Part shown: in pieces, positions 34,140-45,436 of the stretch | Position numbering within the stretch: position 1 is the stretch's first letter | Layout: every line of letters starts with the position of its first letter | Assembly: GCA_964017145.1 (NCBI GenBank) | Contig: OZ024845.1 | Location: 3,754,066 to 3,818,065, forward strand | Origin: Agrocybe praecox | Lineage: Eukaryota > Basidiomycota > Agaricomycetes > Agaricales > Agrocybaceae | Direction: 5' to 3' | Length of the DNA: 64,000 nucleotides | Notes under the pieces: model-generated | The model's input: the letters and a program-made list of their open reading frames with translations, nothing else | Databases searched by the model: none | Told to the model about the DNA's origin: nothing | Position numbers and translations under genes: made by a program

Positions 34140-35654
34140 TGAGCTGAGCTTGTTGTCTTGCTCTGTCATCTGACGCTATCTAAACGAGACAGACTACTGC
34201 ACCCAGACTTAAATAGGGTCTGCATGGGTGGATGTAGTACTAGCGAATGCTTTTTTATCTAAGTATATAGTGCATTATTTCACAGATAAACCCACAATAA
34301 GGTATCCTGATGTTCCAAATATTTCGTTGTAAAATCAGCACTGAGAGTCATTCTCCACGGATATTACTTATGCAACTGGCAGTATGCCCGTTCATGAGGC
34401 TTCAAGCTCCAAGCTTCACGGACAAGGTCTAAAGATTTAGACTACCTTTCAAGGACGGATGAATCGTGCTTGCTGGCTATAGGTGCATAGCATGCAGCCC
34501 GAGTTCGGTTTCTCATCTTGTCATTTTTGTCTATCCTAATTTTATTTGTGATTTTCACAGCGACACTTGATTCTGGCTCTTTGACGACCATACGTACTAC
34601 TTACGCTTTTGTATGTCTGGAGCCTTGCCACAAATTTCTTCACAAGAACAGTCCAACGATATCGCGCCATGCGGACAATTTGATGAATCGGGGAGTAGCA
34701 CGCTCAGCTCACAGGATGCGTTCTAAATAGACTAAATCAAACGCGATGTTCTCATTTTTAAATTCGCACGAGTCATACATTTATCAATGTGTAATGAAGA
34801 GCTCCGGCGCGTGCAACGTCGAGAAGGTTTCTTCTAGATGATATGCGTGTTTTTATTGTTCCCATGAAGAAGCGATATGCAATGGCGGTAATTGCGGAGC
34901 TGGTGGTAGTTAAGCCTCCTGAATGATACAAGATGAAGTAGCGTAAGATGCTTTGCCCAAGAGTGTAACATGTATGTCTTAGACCTCCGTCTAGCCCGCC
35001 TTTCTGTGATGTACGTATAGGCTTAGCTCATAGAAGTGCTATTTATTTCCATATGTGTCTATATATGCTTTCTCCGTGTTTGACGCCCATGCCCCGTGCC
35101 CGAGGGTACCGCTAGTGCCCTTTAGCTCTGTAAGAGAAGTATTGGCCGACAACCTCGGAGAATGCTAATGACAGGATTTTGATTATGTTGATTGAAGCGC
35201 CAGCGCTCTTGATGTTTGTCTGAGCTTCATGTGGGAGCACATAAAAATGCCTGGGATGGTCGTGCGCGTACTACAATATGATCAATGGGCGCTCGTGGGA
35301 ACACGACTCAAGAAGGTTTTGACACCACGGAGGAGAGTCGATTCTAATCCGATACTCTATCTAATATTTGAATTCGCTGTCGGTGATCTAAACTCATTGT
35401 AAAATGTAAAAATGCGAGGGATGAATCGATCATGATACATGGATAGTACTAAGACATCATGGCCGTGCAAAATGTCACTAAACATAACGACGAACGACCA
35501 TCTTTATATCGTACACAGACACTGCCCTAGGAAATTTTGAAAGAAAAGACATATAATGTTCTGTATGTTATCGCTTTACTCCCCATTCCCCGTTTCCCGT
35601 TCCTTCTGTTCTTCGTTCCTTTAAATTCATTTATTCACTACAACTCCGTTCGAG
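34140..35654. other. Intergenic
   Basis: No coding signal of note. Confidence 0.5.
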
Positions 35655-36320
35655 ATGTTCACCAAGATGCTCACCTCTTTTTCTTTCTTCCTTCTACTCC
35701 TCACTTCCGTTTCTGCCTCTCCAAGTCCGCAACCTACTCCTGCCCCAGTTCCCCATTCTGCTGCCAACCTGGAGGTGCGCCAATGTAAGACATTTTTCTT
35801 TATAAAAATCGTACATTGCTCAACACTTTTTTCCCCCTAGTTGGCGGTCTCCTTTCTGCTATTACTGGCGGTGGTGAGTGAATTAATTTGCATATACGGT
35901 ACCTGCGATGCTCACGAAATTGTTGGGGACCTAGCTGCTTCAATCGGAAATCAAGTAGCCTCCGAAGCTGGACAACTTGAGAAAGGCTTCACCAGTATAG
36001 GAGACGGTGTCTTCCAAGGTGTCACCTGTACGTGCCTTTTTTACAATGCATTTCATTCTCATATATATCAACCTTTTATTAAAATAGCTATTGGAGGGGA
36101 GGCATTTACGGTTATCACCCAAGCAGGTGGCGAGGCAATTACACTCGCTACCAACGGAGTTGTAACCTCTGTTTTCGGCTCAGTATACACTGTAGCTACT
36201 GTAGCGGCTGCGAATATTACGTTGAAACCGTCTTCAGCGGTTCCTGTTAAGACTTCTCAATTCGTTTATCTAGCCATTGTCATGTTTAGCATGCTCACTG
36301 GCACGCTGATTCTTCTATAA
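35655..36320 (+). CDS. Small cell-surface protein, putative GPI anchor
   Basis: Four exons (35655-35784, 35841-35873, 35935-36027, 36088-36320) join in phase to 163 codons including the stop. An N-terminal signal peptide (MLTSFSFFLLLLTSVSAS) is followed by a short Pro-rich stretch and a likely propeptide end (LEVRQ). The body is rich in Gly, Ser, Thr and Val with loose repeats (EAFTVITQAGGEAITLATNG, VFGSVYTVATVAAANIT). The C-terminus is hydrophobic (FVYLAIVMFSMLTGTLILL) and ends the protein, as expected of a GPI signal. No catalytic residues are seen. The function is unknown; a cell-wall or surface location is inferred. Confidence 0.65.
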
Positions 36321-39230
36321 CTTTCTGAACTCGGCTTCTACTATTTATTTATGTCTATAAGAGCGGTCACATCTATTTACTGCACTTACTGAATATGGTT
36401 ACTGTTTAATTCACTCTACGTACTACGGACCTTTGTTTGTAGTAGTATTTTATACCGGTCTCTACAGCTATTTAACCTCTATAACACCAGTCCTCCCGTA
36501 GCTTACTACTCCATTAAAGTTCGCCTAGAGATAAGGCTCCGTTCCGGCGTTCTGGTCATCGCAACAGGAACTAATTTTCGCACGTCGTCGGACTCGTTTT
36601 CATTTTTCAACACCTGACCTTTTCTTTCTGCGGCCTCCAACATATTGTTTTGTCAGTCATTTCATCCTCAGGCTTTCAAGACACTTATGTTTCATACTTC
36701 CGACCGACATTCGCTTGGTATCGCGTCCGTACGAGAATGGTACACGGGTGGTGTACACAGGCCCCTTGCCGAAAACGCCGAACATCGCCACAATGTCCAA
36801 AATAGTACGGCATCATATTATTTCATCCCCTCTTCGCGTCCACGACCATCCTAGCACTTTCTTTTCATATTTTCCACCCTGTTTTTCCACTTATTACGAA
36901 CCTTCTTTACTTATTATTTGACTGAGTGACCCACAGAGTTGTTTGTTCGACCTTCATCACGGTTGGGTTGGCGCGTTTTCATGGGTACGGGTTCAGGTGG
37001 GACGCAAACCTGGTGAATGTGGGTTCTGGCTACCGAGGTACGCATAGTAAAGTTCTAGTTTGATTGACTGATCTCTAAGGATGGACAGATATGCTTTTCT
37101 CCGACACTGTCTTCCACCAATCCCAGTTCAACTGGTTCAAATATCCTCGCATCGTTCTTGTGTGGCCCTGCTGATCGTCCAGGGTACCACCTATATTCAC
37201 TTTGACCTTTTCCTTTCATATATTAGCCCAAGTTGACCACTCCAGATCGAAAACCATCCTGGTAATGCTCGCCCATTTCTGTTTTCGCATCGAACTCGGT
37301 ACCCGTACCCTTCTCCTTTCCCCACCTTTGTTCGTATATACCTGTCTTGTTCTCGGCACTAAAAGCACCGCTCTGTTAAAATTCTGTAGCTGTAAAAACT
37401 TTGTTTCATTCGTGAATCTTAGCTGCGACACAACATTCCTCCCCTACTTGCTGTGATTGAACATTCTCCAGAATCGATCCTCCCTCAATATCTGTGATGT
37501 TTTGAGAACTAGGCCGTGTTGGGTTTTGTGCTTTCGTCCTTGTGTCCTGGAGTCGTCTCCGGTCGTGGAAGCTCCATTCGAATTAACTCCCACGATTCCC
37601 TGGTCACCCATATTTTCTAGACACCGACCCTCGACCTACAGACGTGAACATACCTCGTTCCCATCGCGATTACCTCCGAACTCATTTGATAGACGCCTAA
37701 AGTATGTATTCCATAATCAAGAGTATCATTATCGTTGCTCGGTCTGACTAGGTTTAAATTCCAGATGCGCCACAGAGTTGGATTGGGATTGGATTATGAA
37801 TCTCGAAAAGTGCATCAAGATATGAAGACGACAGAGAAGAACTCAGCGCATGGAAGTTATATTTCTAAAATCTGTGCCACACTAACTGATATTCCCCGTG
37901 CAGAGTGACTCCGCATTCCTGGACCGGCGTGCGTTTGCTGAGTTCTATATTTGCGCTTCAACCCCGGAACGTTCGGTGTTCAAGCTTTCTTTTCACGATC
38001 CACATCTTCATCTCATAGGTACCGGCTCACGAACGAACGAGCGTGTTTCTAGCGATCTCAAGTGATAACGCTGATTGCGGCCCTACTTTGTATGGAATTT
38101 ATATTTATTACAACGGTCAATTTAGTTCCAGAAATGAAATGAACAACCAGGGGAACAAACCTTGTTTCCTGTGGTTTCTCCAGTTCATTTTCTCTCTTGC
38201 GGTTTGTGCGTATATCAGATGGATAAAACCGGGATGCTGATGCAGATTTATATCAATGCCATCATCCATGAACGTTCGAACGTTTGCCTTGAGGCCACAT
38301 CGCTAGGATGAATCAAAAGGACTTTCTTGGCACAGGTGCTCGTTCAAATAGACAGTTATGGATGTGTGGCTTCATGGGTGCTCCTCGTGTACAGCTGTCG
38401 ATAGCATATACCAGAAGCTGAGCATTATGAAGGGAACCGGGGGTATAACCGCCGAACGGAAAAAGACGGTGTCAGTTTCCAAGAGTCGGAAGTCTAGCCT
38501 TACTTGTGGTCCAGTTGCTGGAAAACAGGAGTTCGTAGCTCTCTTGCGCCTTATATATAGTTGCCTACCTTTTCAGAGTTAACTAAAGGTTAATGTTGCA
38601 CGCTAAAAATTTTAGTAGTATATTTTACTTCTACCGTAGGTCATCGGTGGCTTGACTGGAGTTCTTCGTCGACATTCAAAAGTATACCTTAAGCTTGAAG
38701 AACGAATACTGCGAGTTAGCATAATAGTTTATCCTGAGAAGCGACATCCTACGAACCTCCTTCTCGATCCCTTGTCTTGCCAAAGACATTGAATGCCGCA
38801 GCAAGAAGAGTCGAGGACCCTTGATTCGTATTCACAACGTATGGTAATACTTTTAAAACAAACAAAAAATTTATCCTATTTTACATGCCTTTCAGCTTTT
38901 TTACTAAGATATCTTCTTTTTGTGACGCCCCGTCGCTGCGGTCAATATACTTTGTACGTGCGTACTTTCAAGTGTGGGAGGGCAAAGCTAAATTTAGCAA
39001 AATGCCGAGCATTGCCGTATTAATATATATATTTGTCAACATCCACTCAAAATGCATCCAACATAGCCACCTAATGCGCTCGCTACGTCATCGATTCATC
39101 TTCGACATTCCTTCTTCCCCGAGTCTTCCTCGAGCCTCCCGGGGGAACACAAATGAAAGTTGTAATGCCACGCTCTCCAACACATAGCCAGCTTCTTCCT
39201 TGTCGCAAAAGACGGCTTCCATCTGAGAAA
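36321..39230. other. Gene-poor stretch with possible exon debris
   Basis: Near 36717-36788 one plus-strand frame reads ENGTRVVYTGPLPKTPNIAT, which looks like an exon of a conserved membrane protein, but no continuing exons were found. Nothing else is supported. Confidence 0.3.
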
Positions 39231-39239
39231 GCACTTTAT

Positions 39240-40110
39240 ATCGCCACTTGTGACTTCACTCGTCGCTGTAGTTGCAAAGTTGGACGGTTAAAATGACATT
39301 GCGGATCGATGATGTACGTCTTCACTTATGTTAACCCTTCATTTATCTCATTTACCCGCTCAGGTACGTTAATTTGGCCTGCAAAAATGCATCCTGTTGT
39401 AGACGTCGGCGTGTAGGCCTAAATCCCGACATTACCAACTACCGGAAGCGGGATAAGAACGCCACGTCTCTGATAAATTTGTACCGTTCGAGTTGCATGA
39501 GGAGTGGAATTGGACCTATGCCGAGAGACGGCTGCAGAGAGCTTACGAAGGGGTACGCTTACCACTGGTTCTGACAGAGGTGGGTTGAAGCAAATGCTTG
39601 GCGCGAGAGGGATTTAATATGAGAGGAAGGGAGGTAAAGGGAAGGGTGGTGCCTTTTACTTCTAATTTGTGTGTGTATGTTTTTCTCCTCCTTTTCGTAT
39701 TGTTGTGATGCCTAAAAATTATTTGGCAGTCGATTGAACCGCATGTTAAGAAGGAAAGGGTGCTGGGAAGATCATGGCATCAGAGGAGGCCCACTGCAAC
39801 GTCGCGTCGGATGCTTATACAGTCTCTGGTGTTATTGACAGCGGACGGAGATCACAGCGACCCGGAAGCCACCGCAGCAAAAAAAAAACCCCCTCTATTA
39901 GGACGAAAAAGCACAAACGAAACGAAAAGCCCTTGAATTGGCAAATATTTTCGAGGACTTTTGCGCACCATCCAGCAAAAATATTTGCGACAGCTGTGCA
40001 CTAGGATGGCCCTAGCAAACATGATTAGGATCAGCTGATTCAGTCTGAGGCGTACCCGCTACCTCCTCACCGAAAACCCAAGAAGCTAGCGCAAGTTAAC
40101 CTCCACTGGG
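39240..40110 (+). pseudogene. Degenerate TMEM242-like copy 1 (tandem unit 1)
   Basis: Matches the gene at 32861: GGACGGTTAAAATGACATTG followed by GATGATGTACG and an intron ending in CAG, then GCAAAAATGCATCCTGTTG, then GAGTGGAATTGGACCTATG with GAGAGACGGCTGCAGAGAGC. No intact frame remains. The downstream half (39700-40110) matches 40620-41071. Confidence 0.65.
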
Positions 40111-40169
40111 ATGCACGGAACACCCCCATCGCAAAATAACACGTTATCCCCGATGCTTGCTGGGAAGGA

Positions 40170-41071
40170 ATTCGCCATCACCACTGTAGTCGTTGCAGTA
40201 GGAAAGTTGGCGCTGATGTGGACGGTTAAAGCAACGTTGGCGTTCAATGATGTACGATTTCATTCATACTAACATTTTATTTATCTGATTGAACCATTCA
40301 GGCACGTTAGTCTGGCCAGAAAGCCTAGCGCCTATTCCCACGTCACGAAAATACCGACCAGCAGAGATGGAACAAGCGCGCCATGCCGTGCATGGAAGTC
40401 ACACTGTTCGGGTTGCATGAGGAGTAGAATTGGACGGATGCGGAGAGCATACGAAGGGGGCCGTTTACCACTGTGGTCGAGGATCGCTTTGGCGGAGGTG
40501 TGAGTGGGGTTCAAGCAAGGGCGCGGTATGAGAGCGGAAACGAAGGACAGTGGTGCCCTTTGATTCTAAATTAGACGTGTACGGTTTTTCTCCCCCTCTT
40601 GTTATTATCTCTAAAAAACGTTAGCCAGTCGATCAAAGTTCAAACCCCATGTTACGTGCGAGGTAGATTGTGATATCTCAGGAGGCTTACTGCAACGTTC
40701 TGTTGGATGTTGATACAATTTATGGTGCCATAAACACGCAGATGGAGGGCACGGCGAACCAGAAGCTATCGCGACAAAACAAATTCCCTATTAAGACGAG
40801 AAAACACAAACGAAAGAAAACCCTCTGAATTAGCATATTTTTGAGGACGTTTCCGCACCATCTAGCAAAGATGGTCGCGACAGTCGTGAAATAAGAAGGC
40901 TTTCAGCAACGAACGTGATTAGGACCAGCCGACAAGAAGATCGTTCATTCTGCAACGCTGTTATTCCGACTCCCGAGGTCCGAGAAACTCCTCCATGTAA
41001 TTCAGTCTGAGGCGTCCCCGCTACCTCCTCACCGAAACTCGAAGAAGCTGGTATTACAAGTTAACGTTCAA
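40170..41071 (+). pseudogene. Degenerate TMEM242-like copy 2 (tandem unit 2)
   Basis: Same order as unit 1: GTGGACGGTTAAAGCAACG, GATGATGTACG with an intron, GGCACGTTAGTCTGG, GGAGTAGAATTGGACGGATG (with an in-frame TAG), and CCACTGTGGTCGAGG. It extends into a shared 3' segment ending CTACCTCCTCACCGAAA near 41034. The unit period is about 940 bp. Confidence 0.65.
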
Positions 41072-41239
41072 GGGTGACTGTGTGGTCCTTCATCGAATGC
41101 TGGGATACAAGGGAAATAATTATTTTAATTGTCTGAACCCATCCTTGGTAGAGATAGTGATTTAGATTCATGTTAAGATCTTAAGACGCCGTCCAGGGTA
41201 AATATGAAAATAATGACAATTATCCCGTACAAAAGTTGA

Positions 41240-42860
41240 ATACTACAAAATCCCTACCAAAAAAACGTCTTGGGAGATGACTTCGTCATCCCAGTTCTCC
41301 ATCGACTTATTGACAAGAGAAGGTTTACGGGGTCTCTTGAGGTTGATCGGATGGACAAAAGTTGAGGAGAGTTCGTTGGCAGCCTTCTTAGCCTAGAGCC
41401 CAACTCAAGTGCATTGCGACGTAAGGTCATACCTCGCGACTGGAAGAAATCGTTTGACTGAGTGCCGCCCACCAACAGCCAGCGGAGCATGTTTGTAAAA
41501 GGGATCCATCTCGTTGAACGCTCCCTGGCTGAGCGATAGATACTAAGCGTCCGTCTGCTAATGTTGAAGTTGGAGGCCAGGGCCAGGAGAGACGAAATCG
41601 AAGTCGTGGAAGGCGGCGCAAATTTTCTTGAAAGATAGTGATGGTTCTTCCTTGCGGGGCCGCAGTCAACTATCTTTCAAATAACGCATTAATTTGAGAT
41701 AAAGATGAGGAGCGACACGACTCACCGGGCGTACTATACAATACCGTCAGTATCACTAGCATATAACTTGCGACCACCCGCATATTTCAGGAGGTGTTAA
41801 GTTTCTCAATAGTACCAAGGCCGTCAAAAATGACACTATAAGGTGGCCCAGGATCCGGTGCGGTGAAATTGAGCCCAAACCCATCGCTTATGTTGACCAA
41901 TCCATCGATGTTGAAACGTTGACGGCCGTAACTGATCCGTCAAATACAGGCCAACGCCAGCGGCGCACCTATACAGGGCAGCGCAGGTACAGTGCTTACG
42001 AACGCTTCCGTGGTATTTGTTGCATCTTTGGGCAGGGTGACGTGCATCGTAAACGTCAGGAAGAGGGCTGGTGGGCGTTGCGGATAGAAGGCAAGAAGGC
42101 TGCCCAACCGGAGTCGCTTAAGTGGTTGTGGGATGTATTGAATCTAGTCCGGAGGTCGATGTACGTTTCTGTGCTACCGGAAGTAGGTTGAGGGTGTCTT
42201 GACGCTGGTGAAGAAGGCGGTACCGAAGTACCAGAGGCTTTGGCCATGAAGCACCCAGAAAATGTACGTGATTTGGAAACCAAGCCCGCGTCTGGGGGAG
42301 CGGGAGTGTATGCCATAGCATCATTAGCCCCTGTCTTGACCAGGACTCTTCATTGAGGGAAATTAGAAAAGTAATTGAACAATAAAGAGAAAACGCAGGC
42401 GTACCTGGACCGAAAAAGCGTGATATTGTATGCCCACCTCTTGTACCCCAGCCCGTGCACCTCTGAATAGTACTCATCCTCCTGAAGACTGACTATGCCG
42501 GTCAGGCAATCCCGGTGATTGCAGTTGTAGTTGAAAACTAGATAATGGTCAGTAAGTGCAACAAATTAGTGTACCATGGAACGTTTGAACGCACCGGAAC
42601 TTCCTTGAGTCCCTATGAGAGCCACTTGGTGAACAAAATTGCTAAACACTTGAGATTCTCCACCAGTTCGTGCTGTGTCTAATAACAGAAGAGAAATGAC
42701 TGGTGTCATCATCGGGCCTCGGGCCTCAAATAAAAGGAACAAGCTACCCACCATTTCGAAGGAACGGACGAACGAATATCACCCGCTGAAGTTAAATTCA
42801 CGGTATTGAATGGCAGCGCCGCTCACAACGTCGTCGGAGAAGTCAATGGTCGATGTTCCG
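41240..42860 (-). other. Unrecognised multi-exon gene or pseudogene
   Basis: Minus-strand frames with protein-like sequence separated by plausible introns: SQVFSNFVHQVALIGTQGSS (about 42650-42590), NYNCNHRDCLTGIVSLQEDE then YYSEVHGLGYKRW (about 42535-42430), MAYTPAPPDAGLVSKSRTFS (about 42316-42257), AFNEMDPFYKHAPLAVGGRH (about 41520), and NELSSTFVHPINLKRPRKPS (about 41380-41320). Joining them in one frame fails in places, so decay is likely. No family is recognised. Confidence 0.3.
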
Positions 42861-43515
42861 TTGATGGTTGCTTCGAAGTTCGTGTATCGTGCTCCGTTCC
42901 TTTTGACCGACAAGGATAAGGGATTTCTCTTGAGAAAGATTGCTGAGAAATGACTTGCGGCACTTCAAAGCTACAAGTGCGGTGACGAGGTGTACCAAAC
43001 GTCAACAAGTGGTAGTTGGTTCCAATGGAAGATGTTACAATGCATAGCTACCGTAGGTGCTGCTTTAGCGCTACCGGAGGAGATCCTAGAAATAATGCAT
43101 AGATAGAGGGAGCAGAAAGGCCGAGTTGAAGCCCAAAGCTTTGTTACTGCATCGAAGTTGTGGTGTTGAAAGTTGTTTAACGCGAACGTCTAGCATCAGC
43201 AAATATCCGGATCGATTCAGGGGTGAGAACAAGATAACTCCGGGTCATGATCGGGAGCATGCCGAAACATGCCGAGGATACTATGTACGTTGGAGTAAGT
43301 TGACTGTCGAACTTCAAAGAACTTGTACATCGTCTGCACTTAGTAAGTCAATAGTACGTAGTTTCTTATAATTGTCAGTTGTACGTGTATTTTTATACAG
43401 CATAGTGATTCAAAATATTAATATTATGAACCAGATGAATCGCAATTAGTAACACCCCCCTTTTAAACTCAGCTAAACAGGTCGTCAAGGTTCGATACCT
43501 CATTTGACGGCCACC

Positions 43516-43698
43516 ATGCACAACGGTTTATTCCTCCTTCTGCTTGTCCTCATCGCCATGATTTTTCGGTCTTCAATAAATTCGAAGCAGTGTCCGCCTG
43601 GGACGAAGCCACTACCCATCGGAGGGAATGAAGGACGTGCCTGCAGAAGCAGTTTAGAAGGTGTTAGACGTACGTCCGATGAGGTTCCAGATATTTAA
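43516..43698 (+). CDS. Possible 60-aa secreted or anchored peptide
   Basis: ATG in a strong context (GCCACCATG). Residues 3-17 are strongly hydrophobic (NGLFLLLLVLIAMIF), then a short polar tail with two Cys. It could be the first exon of a larger secreted protein. There is no homology clue. Confidence 0.3.
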   Translation: MHNGLFLLLLVLIAMIFRSSINSKQCPPGTKPLPIGGNEGRACRSSLEGVRRTSDEVPDI

Positions 43699-44497
43699 TC
43701 ATGGACTCATCTACGCGCAGCTGTATTTAAAGAGAGCGTGAGCTTACGAGGGAGCAAGCCTTTTTTTTCCCTTTTACCCATATCAATTTCTGATAGGACG
43801 TCTTGTGAATTAGTTGGCCCATTCGCACCTCGTATCACGAGAAGGATGCTCACGCATGTCTCCGGCACATATGTTTTATCCATGCATATGGGAGATAATT
43901 ACCGCCATTTCCTTCAGGCTAGCTCAGAGCCATGTCAACGTTCAAATTATCACGATTCACCACACATTACCTGGTTCTTCCGACTGATACTTGTGTCTAG
44001 ATATTCGTGACATCCATAGAGATTAAAAATGCAGTCATCATCGTCAATCTCTCGATACATAGAACTCAACACTTCTAAGGAGTGCAAAGTTTGTGACATT
44101 TTATTATCGCGACCTTTCGCGGACGGAATATTTGTAAATATGTCTCAGCAAGATGCTTTATGCATCCGGCTCCTCTGGAGAAGAGCGCTATTGAGCTATT
44201 CTACTCTGAAATTCTGTGGGCGATATGAATGTTCGGTACTTCTATTTTCTGCTTACGCAGCGTAGATCAGACAGCGCTTAATCATGAAGCATGGACAGAC
44301 AAATCGATAAAGTGCAATTGCTCTACGGTTAGAATCAGCTTGAACCTCTGCGACCGAAAGTTAAATACAGGAAAACGAGGCAAATTATCGCACACACGGT
44401 AGAAATACTTTTCGTAGTTTGAGATGACATAATTTCACGGTCATTTTATCACTAGATGGATACATAAAAAAAAAATTCCCGTTTGAATAAGTGGTAA

Positions 44498-45436
44498 TTA
44501 TTTGTTTAGACCAAGTTTCTCTTTAACTATGCTGGGATCCATTTCATTCACCTCCTCAATAAGCACACGATCCCATCCAGAGTCAGGTCCACCAAGTGCA
44601 GCACTATCTTTCTTGCTGATGTTTCGCCACCGGTCTACATTAGGGTCCTTCCACTGCAGAAAACGCGCCCTTTGCAACTCCCCTTCACTATTGACCATGA
44701 GGAGAAGGAATCTGAGTCTCGTGTAATCGTCCGGATCAATTATGACCTCCAGCTCGGGGTAGTCTCTTCTAATATCAGACAAAGGCTCGACGGAAGCGCG
44801 AAGTACCTGAGCAGGTATTGATCAGTTTGAACACAGCGGCATAGTTAGGCAGAAAAACGACCTTAAATTGGTGATATGTTTCTTCCGCTGAAAGGTGTGG
44901 TAGAACGATAATCTGCATACTGGAGAGACAAGGTACATCTAATGGTTAGCCCCCGTTTCTAGCGTGAAAAAGGAATCAATCGCACCAATGAGTCATCACT
45001 CTTTCACGAGGATGATTGGCAAGGTCTAATGATATCCTCGTCCAGACCGTGAAACAAGCCCTCCAGTACTGCATCCATCGAGATAGGATACGATCGACTT
45101 CGACTAGCTCTTGCATAGACCGATCGCTTGCGGCTTCCGTCGCGTCTTCTCGAGTACCATTCGAGGCAGTGAGAGAAGGGTGGATTCTACAGCTTTGCTT
45201 GTGCGTAGCTCTCCAGGACGCGGACTGGCACTCCTTCGACTTCAGTCGTTGATAATTAGCTGGGCCCTATGGATGAAAAGAAAAAGAAAAGCCCACACAG
45301 TACGTCACTAGCCTGGGTTTTGTCAGAGGTAAGTCTTGCGAAGGAGGAACCACTAAGATACTCACAAGCATCTAGAGCATCGCTTGATTTTGCTCCCTGG
45401 AAGCTCCTTGTTGCAATAATAGCACGTGTAAAGCAT
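44498..45436 (-). CDS. MYND-type zinc finger protein
   Basis: Exons 45436-45366, 45312-45297 (16-nt microexon), 45239-44986, 44921-44862 and 44806-44498. Splicing exons 1-3 restores a complete MYND finger: CYYC, KRCSRC, LLVTYC (the YC comes from the microexon), SKECQ, then WRATHKQSC. MYND fingers bind proline-rich partners. The remainder (MQELVEVDRILSRWMQYWRA; HPRERVMTHC; SDIRRDYPELEVIIDPDDYT; FLQWKDPNVDRWRNISKKDS) matches the layout of a family expanded in mushrooms, function unknown. Exons 1-4 leave phase 2, but exon 5 is open in phase 0. A run of five A residues (minus strand, 44883-44879) is the likely site of a 2-nt slip, so the copy may be frameshifted. Confidence 0.7.
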
